A stretch of 64,000 nucleotides of DNA, from contig NZ_CABHOL010000017.1 of the NCBI RefSeq assembly GCF_902168135.1, positions 186,001 to 250,000 of the forward strand, in the 5' to 3' direction. Each line of letters opens with the position of its first letter. Position 1 is the stretch's first letter. The DNA comes from an uncultured Fluviicola sp. GTDB lineage: Bacteria; Bacteroidota; Bacteroidia; Flavobacteriales_D; Crocinitomicaceae. Position numbers and translations under genes: made by a program. Below the pieces are notes generated by a model. It was given only the letters and a program-made list of their open reading frames with translations. It searched no databases and had not been told where the DNA came from. Positions 1-9,861 of this stretch are shown in pieces.

Positions 1-1582
1 AGGTGTTGTAGATTTGATCAACTGGAAAGGAATCGTTTGGAACGATGCTGACCAGGGGATGACATTCGAAGAAGTAGAAATTCCTGCAGACATTATCGAT
101 GACGCTCGCAGATTGCGTTCTGAGTTGTTGGAGGCAGTAGCTGAATTCGATGAGTCATTGATGGAGAAATTCTTCGAAGATGAAAACTCTTTGACTGAAC
201 GTGAGATTCTTGATGCATTGCGTCAGGCTACTATCTCAGGAAAAGTTGTTCCGATGATGTGTGGATCTTCTTTCAAAAACAAAGGAGTTCAGGCAATGTT
301 GGATATGGTGATGGAAATTCTTCCTTCTCCATTGGATATCGAAGCTATAGAGGGAATCAATCCTAAAACAGATGAGCCTGCATCCCGCAAGCCTTCTTAC
401 GATGAGCCTTTCGCAGCTTTGGCGTTTAAAATCGCAACGGATCCTTTCGTAGGTCGTTTGTGCTTTACACGTGCTTACTCAGGTAAATTGCCTGCAGGTT
501 CTTACGTATTGAACACACGTACAGGAAACAAAGAGCGTATTTCCCGTATCTTCCAGATGCACGCTAACAAGCAAAATCAGATTGACGAGCTTGGAGCAGG
601 AGATATCGCAGCATTGGTTGGATTTAAGGATATCCGTACAGGAGATACATTATGTGCTGAGAATGCACCGATCGTATTGGAGTCTATGAACTTCCCTGAG
701 CCGGTAATCGGAATCGCTATTGAGCCTAAAACTCAGGCTGACCAGGATAAATTGGGTATCGGTTTGAACAAATTGGCTGAAGAGGATCCAACATTCCGTG
801 TAAACACTGACGAAGAGACTGGACAAACAGTTATCTCCGGAATGGGTGAGTTGCACTTGGATATTATCGTTGACCGCTTACGTCGTGAGTTTAAAGTGGA
901 GGTTAACCAAGGTGCTCCTCAGGTTTCTTACCGTGAAGATATTACTGCTTCTATCGAACACCGTGAAGTGTACAAGAAACAGTCTGGTGGTCGTGGTAAG
1001 TTCGCGGATATCTATGTGAAGATCTCTCCACAAGATAACCAGGAGAAGACAGGTCTTGAGTTCGTTAACTCTATCAAAGGTGGTAACATTCCTCGTGAAT
1101 TTATTCCTTCAGTAGAGAAAGGATTCAAAGAATCCATGAAAAATGGTGTAATGGCTGGGTACCCGGTTGAAGCATTGAAAGTTGAATTGATTGATGGATC
1201 ATTCCACGCTGTCGATTCAGATTCATTGTCTTTCGAATTGGCTGCTAAAATGGCATACCGTGAAGCATTGAAGAAATGTCGTCCGATCTTGTTGGAACCG
1301 ATCATGAAAATTGAAGTGGTTACTCCGGAAGAGAACATGGGGGATATCGTAGGTGACTTGAACCGTCGTCGTGCGATCGTTCGTGGAATGGATGATAAAG
1401 CAGGATCTAAAGTAGTTAAAGCTGACGTTCCTTTATCTGAAATGTTCGGTTACGTAACACAATTACGTACACTTTCTTCAGGTCGTGCAACATCTTCAAT
1501 GGAATTCTCTCACTTCGCAGAGGCTCCTAAGAACGTAGCAGACGAAGTGATTGCAAAAAATAATGGAAAAGTTTCCGCTTAA
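1..1582 (+). CDS. fusA: Elongation factor G, 3' part (5' end outside window)
   Basis: GTPase that drives ribosomal translocation after peptide bond formation. The reading frame is open from base 1 (GVVDL precedes the first possible internal start at 14), so this is the C-terminal ~527 residues of a ~700-residue protein; most of the G domain lies upstream. Visible are domain II, domain III ([18 protein letters not shown] near residue 280), the domain IV loop region ([15 protein letters not shown]) and domain V ([18 protein letters not shown], then DLNRRRA). rpsJ follows after 12 bases with no tuf between, the usual Bacteroidota arrangement. Identity is certain; only the start is missing. Confidence 0.98.
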   Translation, partial: GVVDLINWKGIVWNDADQGMTFEEVEIPADIIDDARRLRSELLEAVAEFDESLMEKFFEDENSLTEREILDALRQATISGKVVPMMCGSSFKNKGVQAMLDMVMEILPSPLDIEAIEGINPKTDEPASRKPSYDEPFAALAFKIATDPFVGRLCFTRAYSGKLPAGSYVLNTRTGNKERISRIFQMHANKQNQIDELGAGDIAALVGFKDIRTGDTLCAENAPIVLESMNFPEPVIGIAIEPKTQADQDKLGIGLNKLAEEDPTFRVNTDEETGQTVISGMGELHLDIIVDRLRREFKVEVNQGAPQVSYREDITASIEHREVYKKQSGGRGKFADIYVKISPQDNQEKTGLEFVNSIKGGNIPREFIPSVEKGFKESMKNGVMAGYPVEALKVELIDGSFHAVDSDSLSFELAAKMAYREALKKCRPILLEPIMKIEVVTPEENMGDIVGDLNRRRAIVRGMDDKAGSKVVKADVPLSEMFGYVTQLRTLSSGRATSSMEFSHFAEAPKNVADEVIAKNNGKVSA

Positions 1583-1594
1583 TACAAACGAGTA

Positions 1595-1900
1595 ATGAGC
1601 CAAAAGATTAGAATTAAATTAAAGTCATACGATCACAACCTGGTTGACAAGTCAGCTGAGAAAATCGTAAAAACAGTTAAAGCAACAGGAGCAGTAGTTA
1701 GTGGTCCAATTCCATTACCAACTCACAAACGTATTTACACGGTATTGCGTTCACCACACGTTAACAAGAAAGCGCGTGAGCAGTTCGAATTGTGTTCTTA
1801 CAAGCGTTTGTTGGATATCTACAGTTCTTCATCCAAGACTGTTGATGCATTAATGAGATTAGAACTTCCTTCTGGAGTTGATGTAGAAATTAAAGTGTGA
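1595..1900 (+). CDS. rpsJ: 30S ribosomal protein S10
   Basis: Small-subunit head protein that also acts as NusE in transcription antitermination (known for the family). 101 residues, the usual length. It opens [14 protein letters not shown] and contains the S10 signature region [28 protein letters not shown]. It lies 12 bases after fusA and is therefore probably cotranscribed with it. It is followed by a strong GC-rich hairpin before rplC, which is unusual inside an S10 operon. Confidence 0.98.
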   Translation: MSQKIRIKLKSYDHNLVDKSAEKIVKTVKATGAVVSGPIPLPTHKRIYTVLRSPHVNKKAREQFELCSYKRLLDIYSSSSKTVDALMRLELPSGVDVEIKV

Positions 1901-1902
1901 TG

Positions 1903-1936
1903 AAATACCCCCGACGGTAAACGTCGGGGGGCATTT
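1903..1936 (+). terminator. Hairpin between rpsJ and rplC (attenuator or terminator candidate)
   Basis: A perfect 9-bp stem CCCCCGACG (1908-1916) / CGTCGGGGG (1922-1930) with loop GTAAA, extended by AAAT/ATTT on the outside. Only a weak T run follows, so full termination is not assured. Partial termination, an mRNA processing site or ribosomal-protein autoregulation are all possible. Confidence 0.6.
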
Positions 1937-1977
1937 ACATCACTTTAATAATTTATAATTAATAATTAAAGTAAAGT

Positions 1978-2592
1978 ATGCCTGGAATTATTGGTAAAAA
2001 AATCGGAATGACTAGCGTCTACAGTGCCGAGGGTAAGGCAACACCATGCACAGTAATAGAAGCTGGTCCTTGTGTAGTAACTCAGGTTAAAACACAAGAT
2101 CGAGATGGGTACGAGGCAATTCAATTAGGATTTGGAGAGCGTAAAGAAAGAAACACTCCAAATGCATTGAAAGGTCATTTCAAAAAAGCTAAAACAACAC
2201 CAAAATCTAAATTGGTTGAGTTTAAAGGTTTTGACGGACTTAATCTTGGAGATGTGGTTGACGCAACAATCTTCGAAGAAGGAGAATTTGTTGGAGTAGT
2301 TGGAACATCTAAAGGAAAAGGTTTTCAAGGGGTTGTAAAACGCCACAATTTTGGTGGGGTTGGACAATCTACTCACGGTCAGCACAACCGTTTGCGTGCG
2401 CCGGGGTCAATCGGAGCTTGTTCTTATCCGGCACGTGTATTCAAAGGAATGCGCATGGCCGGACAAATGGGTAACAAACGCGTAACTGTTGAGAACTTAG
2501 AAGTATTGCGTGTTTTGGCTGACAAAAATTTAATCGTAGTGAAAGGTTCCATTCCAGGACCTAAAGGTTCAACCGTAACAATTGAGAAATAA
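1978..2592 (+). CDS. rplC: 50S ribosomal protein L3
   Basis: Early-assembly 23S rRNA binding protein near the peptidyl transferase centre. 204 residues, beginning [20 protein letters not shown]. The conserved loop [20 protein letters not shown], whose Gln is methylated in some bacteria (family knowledge), is at about residues 118-137. It begins 77 bases after rpsJ, behind the hairpin, and its stop TAA overlaps the ATG of rplD by one base, which implies translational coupling. Confidence 0.98.
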   Translation: MPGIIGKKIGMTSVYSAEGKATPCTVIEAGPCVVTQVKTQDRDGYEAIQLGFGERKERNTPNALKGHFKKAKTTPKSKLVEFKGFDGLNLGDVVDATIFEEGEFVGVVGTSKGKGFQGVVKRHNFGGVGQSTHGQHNRLRAPGSIGACSYPARVFKGMRMAGQMGNKRVTVENLEVLRVLADKNLIVVKGSIPGPKGSTVTIEK

Positions 2593-3218
2593 TGGAAGTA
2601 AAAGTAATTGATAGCAAAGGAAAGGCTACTTCCAAAAAGGTAACCTTATCGGAGACAATCTTTGGAATTGAGCCGAACGATCACGCAATCTATTTAGATG
2701 TGAAGCAGCACTTGGCGAACCGTCGTCAGGGAACGCACAAATCAAAAGAAAGAGCTGAAGTATCTGGATCTACCAGAAAATTGAAAAAGCAAAAAGGTAC
2801 GGGTGGTGCTCGTGCTGGTAGCGTTAAATCTGGTACACGTGTAGGTGGAGGACGTATTTTCGGACCACGCCCGCGTAACTATCACTTCAAATTGAATATC
2901 AAATTAAAGCGTTTGGCACGTAAATCTGCTTTCGCTTATAAAGCAAAATTGGATTCAATCGTAGTGTTAGAAGATGTAGCTCTTGCAACACCAAAAACAG
3001 CAGAATTCAAATCGATGTTATCGAACTTGAACTTGTTAAACGAGAAGGTGTTGATGATCGTAGGATCAGGTAACGACAATGTTTACTTGTCTTCACGTAA
3101 CTTACAACGCGTTAAAGTTGTATCTGCTGATTCCGTTAACACATACGATGTGTTGAATGCGAAGAAAGTTGTATTAACAGAAAGTTCAATCGAAGTAATC
3201 GAAAAGATTCTAAACTAA
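2592..3218 (+). CDS. rplD: 50S ribosomal protein L4
   Basis: Exit-tunnel protein and, in enterobacteria, autoregulator of the S10 operon. 208 residues. It carries the tunnel-loop region KQKGTGGARAGSVKSG followed by GGGRIFGPRPRNYHFKLN. The start codon overlaps the rplC stop (TAATG). Whether L4 regulates this operon here is unknown. The only strong upstream hairpin lies between rpsJ and rplC rather than before rpsJ. Confidence 0.98.
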   Translation: MEVKVIDSKGKATSKKVTLSETIFGIEPNDHAIYLDVKQHLANRRQGTHKSKERAEVSGSTRKLKKQKGTGGARAGSVKSGTRVGGGRIFGPRPRNYHFKLNIKLKRLARKSAFAYKAKLDSIVVLEDVALATPKTAEFKSMLSNLNLLNEKVLMIVGSGNDNVYLSSRNLQRVKVVSADSVNTYDVLNAKKVVLTESSIEVIEKILN

Positions 3219-3221
3219 TTG

Positions 3222-3518
3222 ATGATGAGTACAATTATCAAAAAGCCAATCATTACTGAAAAAGCAACTGCCGCTAATGATAACGGTAGCTTTGCTTTCG
3301 AAGTAGATCGCAAGGCGAATAAATTGGAAATTAAAAGCGCTGTCGAAAAGATGTACGGAGTTCACGTTGTGAATGTACGCACACTCACTTATGGCGGTGG
3401 AAAATCCTCTACAAAATATACGAATAGAGGTGTCGTTGAGCAAAAAAGTCGCGTATGGAAAAAAGCCATCGTAACTGTTGCTGCAGGAGAAACGATTGAT
3501 TTGTTTAATAATTTTTAA
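3222..3518 (+). CDS. rplW: 50S ribosomal protein L23
   Basis: Exit-site ribosomal protein and docking point for trigger factor and SRP (family knowledge). About 98 residues, with the typical N-terminus KPIITEKAT and the C-terminal strand region VVNVRTLTYGGGK. The frame is open from a TTG at 3219, but two consecutive ATG codons at 3222 and 3225 are better starts; MSTIIKKP (3225) matches family length equally well. It lies 3 bases after rplD. Confidence 0.96.
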   Translation: MMSTIIKKPIITEKATAANDNGSFAFEVDRKANKLEIKSAVEKMYGVHVVNVRTLTYGGGKSSTKYTNRGVVEQKSRVWKKAIVTVAAGETIDLFNNF

Positions 3519-3528
3519 GTAAAAACTG

Positions 3529-4353
3529 ATGGGTCTTAGAAAATTTCAGCCTATTACTCCAGGGCAAAGACACAAGATCAACAGTACGTATGCTGAAGTA
3601 ACAACGAACGTTCCTGAAAAGAGCTTGGTTGCGAAAAAAAGCAAGTCTGGTGGTCGTAACAATGATGGTCGTATGACCATGCGCTACATCGGTGGTGGAC
3701 ACAAGCAAAAGTATCGTATTATCGATTTCAAACGTGAGAAACATGGTGTTCCTGCGGTTGTTAAAACAATCGAATACGATCCGAACAGAACTGCTCGTAT
3801 CGCGTTGCTTTACTATGTGGATGGAGAGAAACGTTACATCGTTGCTCCTGAAGGATTGAAAGTTGGTGATACTGTTGTATCTGGTGCAGGTGCCGCTCCA
3901 AATGTTGGAAACGCATTATTTTTATCCGATGTTCCTCTTGGATCTGTGATCCATAACATCGAGTTGCAGCCTGGAAAAGGTGGTGCAATTGCTCGTGGAG
4001 CAGGAACATATGCTCAATTGAACGCTCGTGATGGTCGTTTTGCGATTATCAAATTGCCTTCTGGTGAGACTCGTATGATTTTGACTACTTGTATGGCTAC
4101 AATCGGAGCTGTATCGAATGGAGAACATTCATTAGTAGTTTCTGGTAAAGCTGGTCGCTCACGCTGGTTGGGTCGTCGTCCACGTGTACGTGGTGTTGTG
4201 ATGAACCCGGTAGATCACCCGATGGGTGGTGGTGAAGGGCGTAACGCCGGTGGTCACCCTCGTTCTCGTAACGGTATGCCTGCTAAAGGATACAAAACGC
4301 GTGCGAAAAAGAAGTATTCAGATAAGTTTATCATCGAGAGAAGAAAGAAATAA
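3529..4353 (+). CDS. rplB: 50S ribosomal protein L2
   Basis: Primary 23S rRNA binding protein needed for subunit association and peptidyl transferase activity. 274 residues, full length. It contains the OB-fold region with [19 protein letters not shown] and the C-terminal conserved stretch [14 protein letters not shown] around residues 225-238, including the family's conserved His. It is spaced 10 bases from rplW and 3 bases from rpsS. Confidence 0.98.
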   Translation: MGLRKFQPITPGQRHKINSTYAEVTTNVPEKSLVAKKSKSGGRNNDGRMTMRYIGGGHKQKYRIIDFKREKHGVPAVVKTIEYDPNRTARIALLYYVDGEKRYIVAPEGLKVGDTVVSGAGAAPNVGNALFLSDVPLGSVIHNIELQPGKGGAIARGAGTYAQLNARDGRFAIIKLPSGETRMILTTCMATIGAVSNGEHSLVVSGKAGRSRWLGRRPRVRGVVMNPVDHPMGGGEGRNAGGHPRSRNGMPAKGYKTRAKKKYSDKFIIERRKK

Positions 4354-4356
4354 GGT

Positions 4357-4635
4357 ATGAGTCGTTCGTTGAAAAAACCACCTTTTGTACACTATAAGTT
4401 GACAAAAAGAGTGGATGCAGCACAAGAAAGCGGAAGCAAAGCAGTGATCAAAACTTGGTCCCGAGCTTCTACAATCACTCCTGACATGGTCGGGTTGACG
4501 TTTGCAGTGCATAACGGGAATAAGTTTATTCCTGTGTTTGTAACAGAGAACATGGTAGGTCACAAGTTGGGAGAATTTTCTCCTACACGTAACTTCCGTG
4601 GGCATGGTGCTAACAAAAAGGATAAAAAAAGATAG
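4357..4635 (+). CDS. rpsS: 30S ribosomal protein S19
   Basis: Head protein that contacts S13 and the A-site tRNA region. 92 residues with the standard [11 protein letters not shown] opening, the central [13 protein letters not shown] and the C-terminal [14 protein letters not shown]. It starts 3 bases after rplB, so translational coupling is likely. Nothing in it departs from the family. Confidence 0.98.
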   Translation: MSRSLKKPPFVHYKLTKRVDAAQESGSKAVIKTWSRASTITPDMVGLTFAVHNGNKFIPVFVTENMVGHKLGEFSPTRNFRGHGANKKDKKR

Positions 4636-4652
4636 TTTAAAATTCAAGTGAC

Positions 4653-5048
4653 ATGGGCGCTAGAAAGAAATTAAGAGCTGATAAAATTAAAGAAGAGAAT
4701 AAGTCGATCGCTTTTGCGAAGTTGAACAATTCTCCGATTTCTCCTCGTAAAATGAGATTGGTTGCAGATCTTGTACGTGGAGTAGAAGTAAACAAAGCTC
4801 TAAACATATTGCAACACAATGCGAAAGACGCATCGTTAAGCCTATCCAAGTTGTTGCGTTCAGCAATTGCTAACTGGGAAGCTAAAAACGAAGGTAAGAG
4901 CATTGAGGATGAAAAATTAGTGGTAAAATCAATCGAAGTTGGTTCGGCTGGAATGCTAAAGCGTATCCAAACTGCACCTCAAGGTAGAGCTTACCGAGTT
5001 CGTAAAAGATCAAACCACGTGACTATCGTTGTTGATGGTTCAAAATAA
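4653..5048 (+). CDS. rplV: 50S ribosomal protein L22
   Basis: Globular protein with a beta hairpin that lines the exit tunnel and is a known macrolide resistance site. 131 residues, slightly longer than the E. coli form because of an N-terminal Lys/Glu-rich lead. [15 protein letters not shown] is at about residues 29-43, and the tunnel hairpin region [19 protein letters not shown] is near the C-terminus. Operon position between rpsS and rpsC is standard. Confidence 0.97.
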   Translation: MGARKKLRADKIKEENKSIAFAKLNNSPISPRKMRLVADLVRGVEVNKALNILQHNAKDASLSLSKLLRSAIANWEAKNEGKSIEDEKLVVKSIEVGSAGMLKRIQTAPQGRAYRVRKRSNHVTIVVDGSK

Positions 5049-5059
5049 TTGTAAAGGAA

Positions 5060-5815
5060 ATGGGACAAAAGACGAATCCAATTGGTAATAGACTAGGTTT
5101 CATCCACGGATGGGAATCTAACTGGTACGGTGGAGATAACTACCGCGATAAAATCGTTGAAGACGATCAGATCCGCAAGTATCTTCACGCTCGTTTATCC
5201 AGAGCAAGTATTTCGAAAATCATCATCGAGCGTACCCTCAAGCTCGTTACTGTAACAATCAACACGGCTCGTCCGGGTGTGATTATCGGTAAAGGTGGTC
5301 AAGAAGTAGACAAATTGAAAGAAGAGTTAAAGAAATTGACGAAAAAAGAGATCCAGATCAACATTTTCGAGGTAAAACGTCCTGAATTGGATGCTCGTTT
5401 GGTTGCAGATGGTATCGCTCGTCAGATCGAAGCTCGTATTTCATTTCGTCGTGCTATCAAGATGGCTATCGGTTCAACCATGAGAATGGGTGCCGAAGGT
5501 ATCAAAGTGAAAATTTCAGGTCGTTTGAATGGAGCTGAAATGGCTCGTTCAGAAATGTACAAAGATGGACGTACTCCGTTACATACGTTCAGAGCTGATA
5601 TCGATTATGCAGTAGGTGAGGCATTGACTACTTACGGATTGATCGGTATCAAAGTATGGATCTGCAAAGGTGAAGTTTACGGTCGTCGTGATCTTTCTCC
5701 AAATGTTGGAATGGCAGCTCAGGGGGCTAAAGGTGGTGCGCCATCTGGAGACCGCGATAGAGGAAACCGTCGTCCGGCTGGAGGAAAAGGTGGAAACAAC
5801 CGTAAAAAGAAGTAA
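5060..5815 (+). CDS. rpsC: 30S ribosomal protein S3 with Gly/Lys/Arg-rich C-terminal tail
   Basis: mRNA-entry-channel protein. 251 residues. The N-terminus is [21 protein letters not shown] domain carries the GxxG motif in [16 protein letters not shown] (about residues 75-85), and the C-terminal S3 domain includes [13 protein letters not shown]. After about residue 213 there is a low-complexity tail (Gly, Asp, Arg, Lys) of some 35 residues that the E. coli protein lacks; its role is unknown and disorder is likely. Confidence 0.97.
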   Translation: MGQKTNPIGNRLGFIHGWESNWYGGDNYRDKIVEDDQIRKYLHARLSRASISKIIIERTLKLVTVTINTARPGVIIGKGGQEVDKLKEELKKLTKKEIQINIFEVKRPELDARLVADGIARQIEARISFRRAIKMAIGSTMRMGAEGIKVKISGRLNGAEMARSEMYKDGRTPLHTFRADIDYAVGEALTTYGLIGIKVWICKGEVYGRRDLSPNVGMAAQGAKGGAPSGDRDRGNRRPAGGKGGNNRKKK

Positions 5816-5838
5816 AAACACATTAAAATTTTCAGAAG

Positions 5839-6267
5839 ATGTTATCTCCAAAGAGAACCAAATTTAGAAGAGTTCAAAAAGGTCGTAATCGTGGTGAAGC
5901 GCAACGCGGATCTACTATTGCATTCGGATCTTTCGGACTGAAAACATTGGAGCCGGGATGGATTACATCACGCCAGATTGAAGCTTCCCGTATCGCAGTT
6001 ACGCGTTACATGAAGCGTGAAGGAAAGGTGTGGATCCGAATCTTCCCTGACAAACCGATCACATCGAAGCCTGCAGAGGTACGTATGGGTAAAGGTAAGG
6101 GAGCTCCAAGCCACTGGGTGGCAGTTGTAAGACCAGGACGTATTATGTTTGAAGCAGACGGAGTTCCTTACGAAGTTGCTAAAGAAGCATTGCGTTTGGC
6201 TGCTCAAAAGCTACCGGTAAAATGTAAGTTCATCGTTCGTAACGATTATGTTGTACCTGGTAAATAA
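5839..6267 (+). CDS. rplP: 50S ribosomal protein L16
   Basis: Protein of the A-site/5S region of the large subunit. 142 residues. It opens [19 protein letters not shown] and contains the conserved [19 protein letters not shown] and the basic [15 protein letters not shown] segment. It is 23 bases after rpsC and 8 bases before rpmC. Confidence 0.98.
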   Translation: MLSPKRTKFRRVQKGRNRGEAQRGSTIAFGSFGLKTLEPGWITSRQIEASRIAVTRYMKREGKVWIRIFPDKPITSKPAEVRMGKGKGAPSHWVAVVRPGRIMFEADGVPYEVAKEALRLAAQKLPVKCKFIVRNDYVVPGK

Positions 6268-6275
6268 TTGAAAGC

Positions 6276-6473
6276 ATGAAAAAGAAGGAAGATTTAAGTA
6301 AACTTTCAGTTGAAGATTTGCAAAAGCAAATTGCAAGTGCAACAGAAGCACAGGCAAAATTGAAGTTGGGACACAAAGTTACTCCATTGGAAAACCCAAT
6401 CGTAATCCGTAACAACCGCAAAGCTATTGCTCGTTTGAATACTGAATTAACAAAACGTCAGAATCAGGCTTAA
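6276..6473 (+). CDS. rpmC: 50S ribosomal protein L29
   Basis: Small two-helix protein at the exit tunnel next to L23. 65 residues, beginning [19 protein letters not shown], with the typical C-terminal [18 protein letters not shown]. It sits between rplP and rpsQ as in most bacteria. The TAA stop abuts an ATG (6473) in the rpsQ frame. Confidence 0.96.
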   Translation: MKKKEDLSKLSVEDLQKQIASATEAQAKLKLGHKVTPLENPIVIRNNRKAIARLNTELTKRQNQA

Positions 6474-6499
6474 TGCCGGATTCGTTAAATAAGCTTCAA

Positions 6500-6757
6500 A
6501 TGGAAAAGCGTAATTTAAGAAAAGAACGTATCGGGACAGTTACTAGCGATAAGATGGAAAAATCTATCGTGGTTTCTGTAGAAAGAAAAGTAAAGCACCC
6601 GAAGTATGGTAAGTTCGTGAAAAAAACTACTAAATTTGTGGCCCACGATGAAAATAACGATTGTAACATTGGTGACACCGTTAAGATCATGGAGACCCGT
6701 CCTTTGTCTAAGAACAAGAACTGGAGATTAGTAGAAATTTTAGAAAGAGCTAAATAA
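6500..6757 (+). CDS. rpsQ: 30S ribosomal protein S17
   Basis: Early-assembly OB-fold protein that binds 16S rRNA. From the ATG at 6500 the protein is 85 residues ([19 protein letters not shown]), the usual length. An earlier in-frame ATG at 6473, overlapping the rpmC stop, would add nine residues (MPDSLNKLQ) and would give translational coupling, so both starts remain possible. [19 protein letters not shown] is the S17 signature near the C-terminus. Confidence 0.95.
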   Translation: MEKRNLRKERIGTVTSDKMEKSIVVSVERKVKHPKYGKFVKKTTKFVAHDENNDCNIGDTVKIMETRPLSKNKNWRLVEILERAK

Positions 6758-6769
6758 TAATTAGTTGCA

Positions 6770-7138
6770 ATGATACAACAAGAATCAAGACTTGCAGTTG
6801 CCGATAACTCCGGAGCAAAAGAGGTGTTATGTATCCGCGTATTAGGTGGAACAAAACGTCGTTATGCTTCAGTAGGAGATAAGATCGTCGTAGCTGTTAA
6901 GAGCGCAATGCCCTCTGGAGCCGTTAAAAAAGGATCGGTTGCCAAGGCGGTTGTTGTAAGAACACGCAAGGAGGTTCGCCGTCCGGACGGTTCTTACATT
7001 CGTTTCGATGATAACGCATGTGTTATCTTGAATCAGGCGGGGGAGATGAGAGGAACCCGTATTTTTGGACCAGTAGCTCGTGAGCTTCGTGAGAACAATT
7101 ACATGAAAATTGTTTCACTTGCTCCCGAAGTACTTTAA
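6770..7138 (+). CDS. rplN: 50S ribosomal protein L14
   Basis: Beta-barrel protein at the subunit interface. 122 residues, the canonical length. It starts [19 protein letters not shown] and includes [20 protein letters not shown] and the signature DDNACVILN. It is 12 bases after rpsQ and 14 before rplX, in the standard order. Confidence 0.98.
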   Translation: MIQQESRLAVADNSGAKEVLCIRVLGGTKRRYASVGDKIVVAVKSAMPSGAVKKGSVAKAVVVRTRKEVRRPDGSYIRFDDNACVILNQAGEMRGTRIFGPVARELRENNYMKIVSLAPEVL

Positions 7139-7152
7139 TTAGTAGTGAAGTC

Positions 7153-7470
7153 ATGCAAAAGAAATTACACATCAAAGTAGGCGACACTGTTAAAGTATTA
7201 AGCGGTGAGTCTAGAGGTCAGGAAGGAACAGTACTGACTATCGACAGAAACAAAGAGCGTGCTACCGTAGGTGGAGTGAACATGGTTAAACGTCACACAA
7301 AACCTAGCGCGTCTGAGCCACAAGGAGGAATCGTTGAGAAAGAAGGAACTATCCATATTTCTAACCTAATGGTGGTTGTTAAAGGACAAGCGACTCGCGT
7401 TGGACGTAAGGAAAATGCGAAAGGTAAGTTAGTTCGTTATTCTAAAAAATCAGGAGAGGAGATCAAGTAA
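7153..7470 (+). CDS. rplX: 50S ribosomal protein L24
   Basis: Assembly initiator protein with a KOW motif. 105 residues. The KOW region [20 protein letters not shown] is at residues 8-27, followed by [13 protein letters not shown]. Its stop TAA overlaps the start of rplE by one base (TAATG), so the two are translationally coupled. Confidence 0.97.
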   Translation: MQKKLHIKVGDTVKVLSGESRGQEGTVLTIDRNKERATVGGVNMVKRHTKPSASEPQGGIVEKEGTIHISNLMVVVKGQATRVGRKENAKGKLVRYSKKSGEEIK

Positions 7471-8021
7471 TGAGTTATTCACCAAGATTAAAAAAACAGT
7501 ACAAAGAGGAAATTATTCCTGCATTGACTGAGAAATTTGGGTACAAAACCATTATGCGTGTGCCTAAGTTGCAGAAGATTGTAATCAGCCAGGGATTGGG
7601 TGATGCAGTTGCTGATAAGAAAATCGTTGACAATGCGGTTGCAGATGTTTCTCGCATCGCAGGTCAAAAAGCAGTAGCTACGATATCTAAAAAAGACGTT
7701 TCGAACTTTAAATTGCGTAAAGGAATGCCAATCGGTACTAAAGTTACTTTACGCGGTGATAAAATGTACGACTTCTTAGATCGTTTTATTGCTGTTGCTT
7801 TACCTCGTACACGTGACTTCCGTGGAGTTAACCCGAAAGGATTTGACGGACGTGGGAACTTCAATTTGGGAGTTAAAGAGCATATCATTTTCCCGGAGAT
7901 CGATATCGATAAGGTAAGCAAGATCCTGGGTATGGATATCACTTTTGTTACAACAGCTGAAAGCGACGAAGAAGGAAGAGCTTTGCTAGATGCCTTCGGA
8001 TTCCCATTCATCAAAAAATAA
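7470..8021 (+). CDS. rplE: 50S ribosomal protein L5
   Basis: 5S rRNA binding protein that contacts the P-site tRNA. 183 residues. The N-terminal helix includes [18 protein letters not shown], and the C-terminal half carries [20 protein letters not shown] and the conserved EHIIFPEID. The start overlaps the rplX stop, and rpsN follows after 4 bases. Confidence 0.98.
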   Translation: MSYSPRLKKQYKEEIIPALTEKFGYKTIMRVPKLQKIVISQGLGDAVADKKIVDNAVADVSRIAGQKAVATISKKDVSNFKLRKGMPIGTKVTLRGDKMYDFLDRFIAVALPRTRDFRGVNPKGFDGRGNFNLGVKEHIIFPEIDIDKVSKILGMDITFVTTAESDEEGRALLDAFGFPFIKK

Positions 8022-8025
8022 GACA

Positions 8026-8295
8026 ATGGCTAAGGAATCAATGAAAGCGCGTGAGCGCAAAAGAGAAAAAATGGTTGCTAAATACGCTGCTAAAAGAGCA
8101 GAGTTGAAAGCTGCCGGAGATTGGGATGCATTGCAGCAATTGCCAGCGAACTCTTCTAAGGTTCGTGTACACAATCGTTGCGGGTTGACTGGTCGTCCTC
8201 GTGGTTATATGCGTCAATTCGGTGTTTCACGTGTTACTTTCCGTGAAATGGCTTTGGCAGGTAAAATCCCGGGAGTTAAAAAAGCAAGTTGGTAA
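8026..8295 (+). CDS. rpsN: 30S ribosomal protein S14 (zinc-free long form)
   Basis: Head protein near the P site. The frame is open from 7990, but those first 12 codons overlap rplE; the ATG at 8026 gives an 89-residue protein ([17 protein letters not shown]) with the signature [20 protein letters not shown]. It is the long form without the paired Cys-x-x-Cys zinc ribbon: only one Cys (about residue 52) is present. A 6-bp hairpin TTCGTC/GACGAA lies just downstream at 8301-8316. Confidence 0.96.
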   Translation: MAKESMKARERKREKMVAKYAAKRAELKAAGDWDALQQLPANSSKVRVHNRCGLTGRPRGYMRQFGVSRVTFREMALAGKIPGVKKASW

Positions 8296-8354
8296 AAGTC
8301 TTCGTCAGTTGACGAATTGAAACTCTACCGAGTAATTAATAAAAGAAAAAGGAC

Positions 8355-8753
8355 ATGTATACAGATCCTATTGCAGATTATCTAACACGAATCCGTAACG
8401 CGAATATGGCTCGTTTGAAAACAGTTGAAATCCCTGCTTCAAACACGAAAAAAGCCATTACAGCAATCTTGTTCGATCAAGGTTACATCGCGAATTACAA
8501 GTTCGAAGAAGATGGAAAACAAGGAATCATTAAGATTGCTTTGAAGTACAACCAATCAACAAAAGTTCCGGCGATTACTAAGATCGAGCGTGCGTCTCGT
8601 CCAGGTCTTCGTAAGTATTCAGGTGCAGCAGAAATGCCACGTGTATTGAACGGATTGGGAATTGCTATCGTTTCTACTTCCAGAGGAGTAATCACAGATA
8701 AAGAAGCAAGAAAAGAAAACGTTGGCGGAGAAGTTCTTTGCTACGTATATTAA
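8355..8753 (+). CDS. rpsH: 30S ribosomal protein S8
   Basis: Central-domain assembly protein and translational repressor of the spc operon in E. coli. 132 residues, beginning [19 protein letters not shown]. The C-terminal signature is [20 protein letters not shown]. It is followed by an intrinsic-type terminator and then a separate promoter before rplF, so it may end a transcription unit here. Confidence 0.98.
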   Translation: MYTDPIADYLTRIRNANMARLKTVEIPASNTKKAITAILFDQGYIANYKFEEDGKQGIIKIALKYNQSTKVPAITKIERASRPGLRKYSGAAEMPRVLNGLGIAIVSTSRGVITDKEARKENVGGEVLCYVY

Positions 8754-8766
8754 AAAGCATAAAATT

Positions 8767-8806
8767 AAAAAGGGGGCTCCGACTAAGCTCAGCCGCCTTT
8801 TTTCTT
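8767..8806 (+). terminator. Terminator after rpsH
   Basis: Stem AAAAGG-G-GGCT (from about 8768) pairs with AGCC-G-CCTTTT (8791-8800) across one G/G mismatch, and a long T-rich run follows. This is a good intrinsic terminator shape inside the spc operon. Confidence 0.75.
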
Positions 8807-8869
8807 TTAAACAAGTAGAAACTAGAATGCAGATTTCTGAGTGCTAGGTAAGCAAAAAAGATATGGGTC

Positions 8870-8900
8870 TTGACTCGTATCTTTTATTGTTGTACCTTCG
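8870..8900 (+). promoter_or_regulatory. Bacteroidota-type promoter before rplF
   Basis: TTG at 8870-8872, a 20-base spacer, then TACCTTCG at 8893-8900, matching the TTG-N19/20-TAnnTTTG consensus of Bacteroidota sigma factor promoters. It lies after the rpsH terminator and 33 bases before the rplF ATG. Confidence 0.65.
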
Positions 8901-8933
8901 CGCTCGTTTTCGTAATTCGTAATTAAATAAATA

Positions 8934-9491
8934 ATGTCAAGGATAGGTAAATCCCCAGTAACAATCCCGAGTGGAGTTGAAGTAAAGGTGGACGGATCAG
9001 TTATCTCCGTAAAAGGAAAGAATGGAACATTGGAACAAGACTTCGATACAGAAGCTGTTTCAATCAACATTGAAGGATCTGAGGTCACTTTAAGCCGCGC
9101 GTCTGATGCGCCGGACCATCGTTCTAAGCATGGTTTATACCGCGCTTTAATCCAGAACATGGTTGTTGGTGTATCCGAAGGGTACAAAAAGGAATTGGAA
9201 GTAATCGGAGTAGGTTACCGTGCAACTGCAACAGGACAATCGTTGGAGTTAGCTTTAGGTTATTCTCACCCGATCATCATCGAGTTCCCGAAAGAAATTA
9301 AGGTATCTGCAGATACTCAAAAAGGTAAAGCTCCGGTTGTGACTTTAGAGTCACACGATAAGCAACTTTTGGGCCAGGCTGCTGCCAAAATTCGTTCCCT
9401 TCGTAAACCTGAGCCGTACAAAGGAAAAGGTATTCGCTTTATGGGTGAAGAGATTAGAAGAAAAGCTGGTAAATCTGCAGGTAAAAAATAA
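8934..9491 (+). CDS. rplF: 50S ribosomal protein L6
   Basis: Two-domain protein near the GTPase centre. 185 residues. It starts [19 protein letters not shown] and ends with the L6 signature region [20 protein letters not shown]. It is first in a probable separate transcript, behind a terminator and a promoter-like motif; rplR follows after 11 bases. Confidence 0.98.
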   Translation: MSRIGKSPVTIPSGVEVKVDGSVISVKGKNGTLEQDFDTEAVSINIEGSEVTLSRASDAPDHRSKHGLYRALIQNMVVGVSEGYKKELEVIGVGYRATATGQSLELALGYSHPIIIEFPKEIKVSADTQKGKAPVVTLESHDKQLLGQAAAKIRSLRKPEPYKGKGIRFMGEEIRRKAGKSAGKK

Positions 9492-9502
9492 TTTTAAAAG
9501 TT

Positions 9503-9856
9503 ATGGCATTTAGTAAATTAAACAGAAGAGCAAAGATTAAAAGAAGAATCAGAAAGAAAATTTCTGGTACTACTTCCGTGCCTCGTCTTTCTGTATTCCG
9601 TTCAAACAAGCAAATCTATGCTCAGTTGATCGACGATACAAAAGGAGTTACATTGGCTGCTGCTTCTTCTTACAAGAACAAAGCTGCTGACAAAAAGAGC
9701 AAATCTGAGCAGGCAGCGATTGTAGGAAAAGAAATCGCATCAAAAGCGGTAAAAGCTGGTGTAGAATCAGTAGTGTTTGACCGTAACGGGTACTTGTACC
9801 ACGGTCGTGTTAAATCATTAGCTGATTCAGCTAGAGAAGGTGGACTTAAATTTTAA
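9503..9856 (+). CDS. rplR: 50S ribosomal protein L18
   Basis: 5S rRNA binding protein of the central protuberance. 117 residues with [18 protein letters not shown] near residues 28-45 and the C-terminal signature [26 protein letters not shown] (about residues 90-115). It lies between rplF and rpsE as usual, 5 bases before rpsE. Confidence 0.98.
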   Translation: MAFSKLNRRAKIKRRIRKKISGTTSVPRLSVFRSNKQIYAQLIDDTKGVTLAAASSYKNKAADKKSKSEQAAIVGKEIASKAVKAGVESVVFDRNGYLYHGRVKSLADSAREGGLKF

Positions 9857-9861
9857 TCATC

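Noticed and set aside
5670-5867. 65-codon plus-strand frame overlapping rpsC and rplP
   Set aside because: Shadow of the rpsC tail in another frame; it has no initiation context and overlaps two confident genes.
7990-8025. Extended N-terminus of S14
   Set aside because: These codons overlap rplE and the family starts at MAKESMK (8026).
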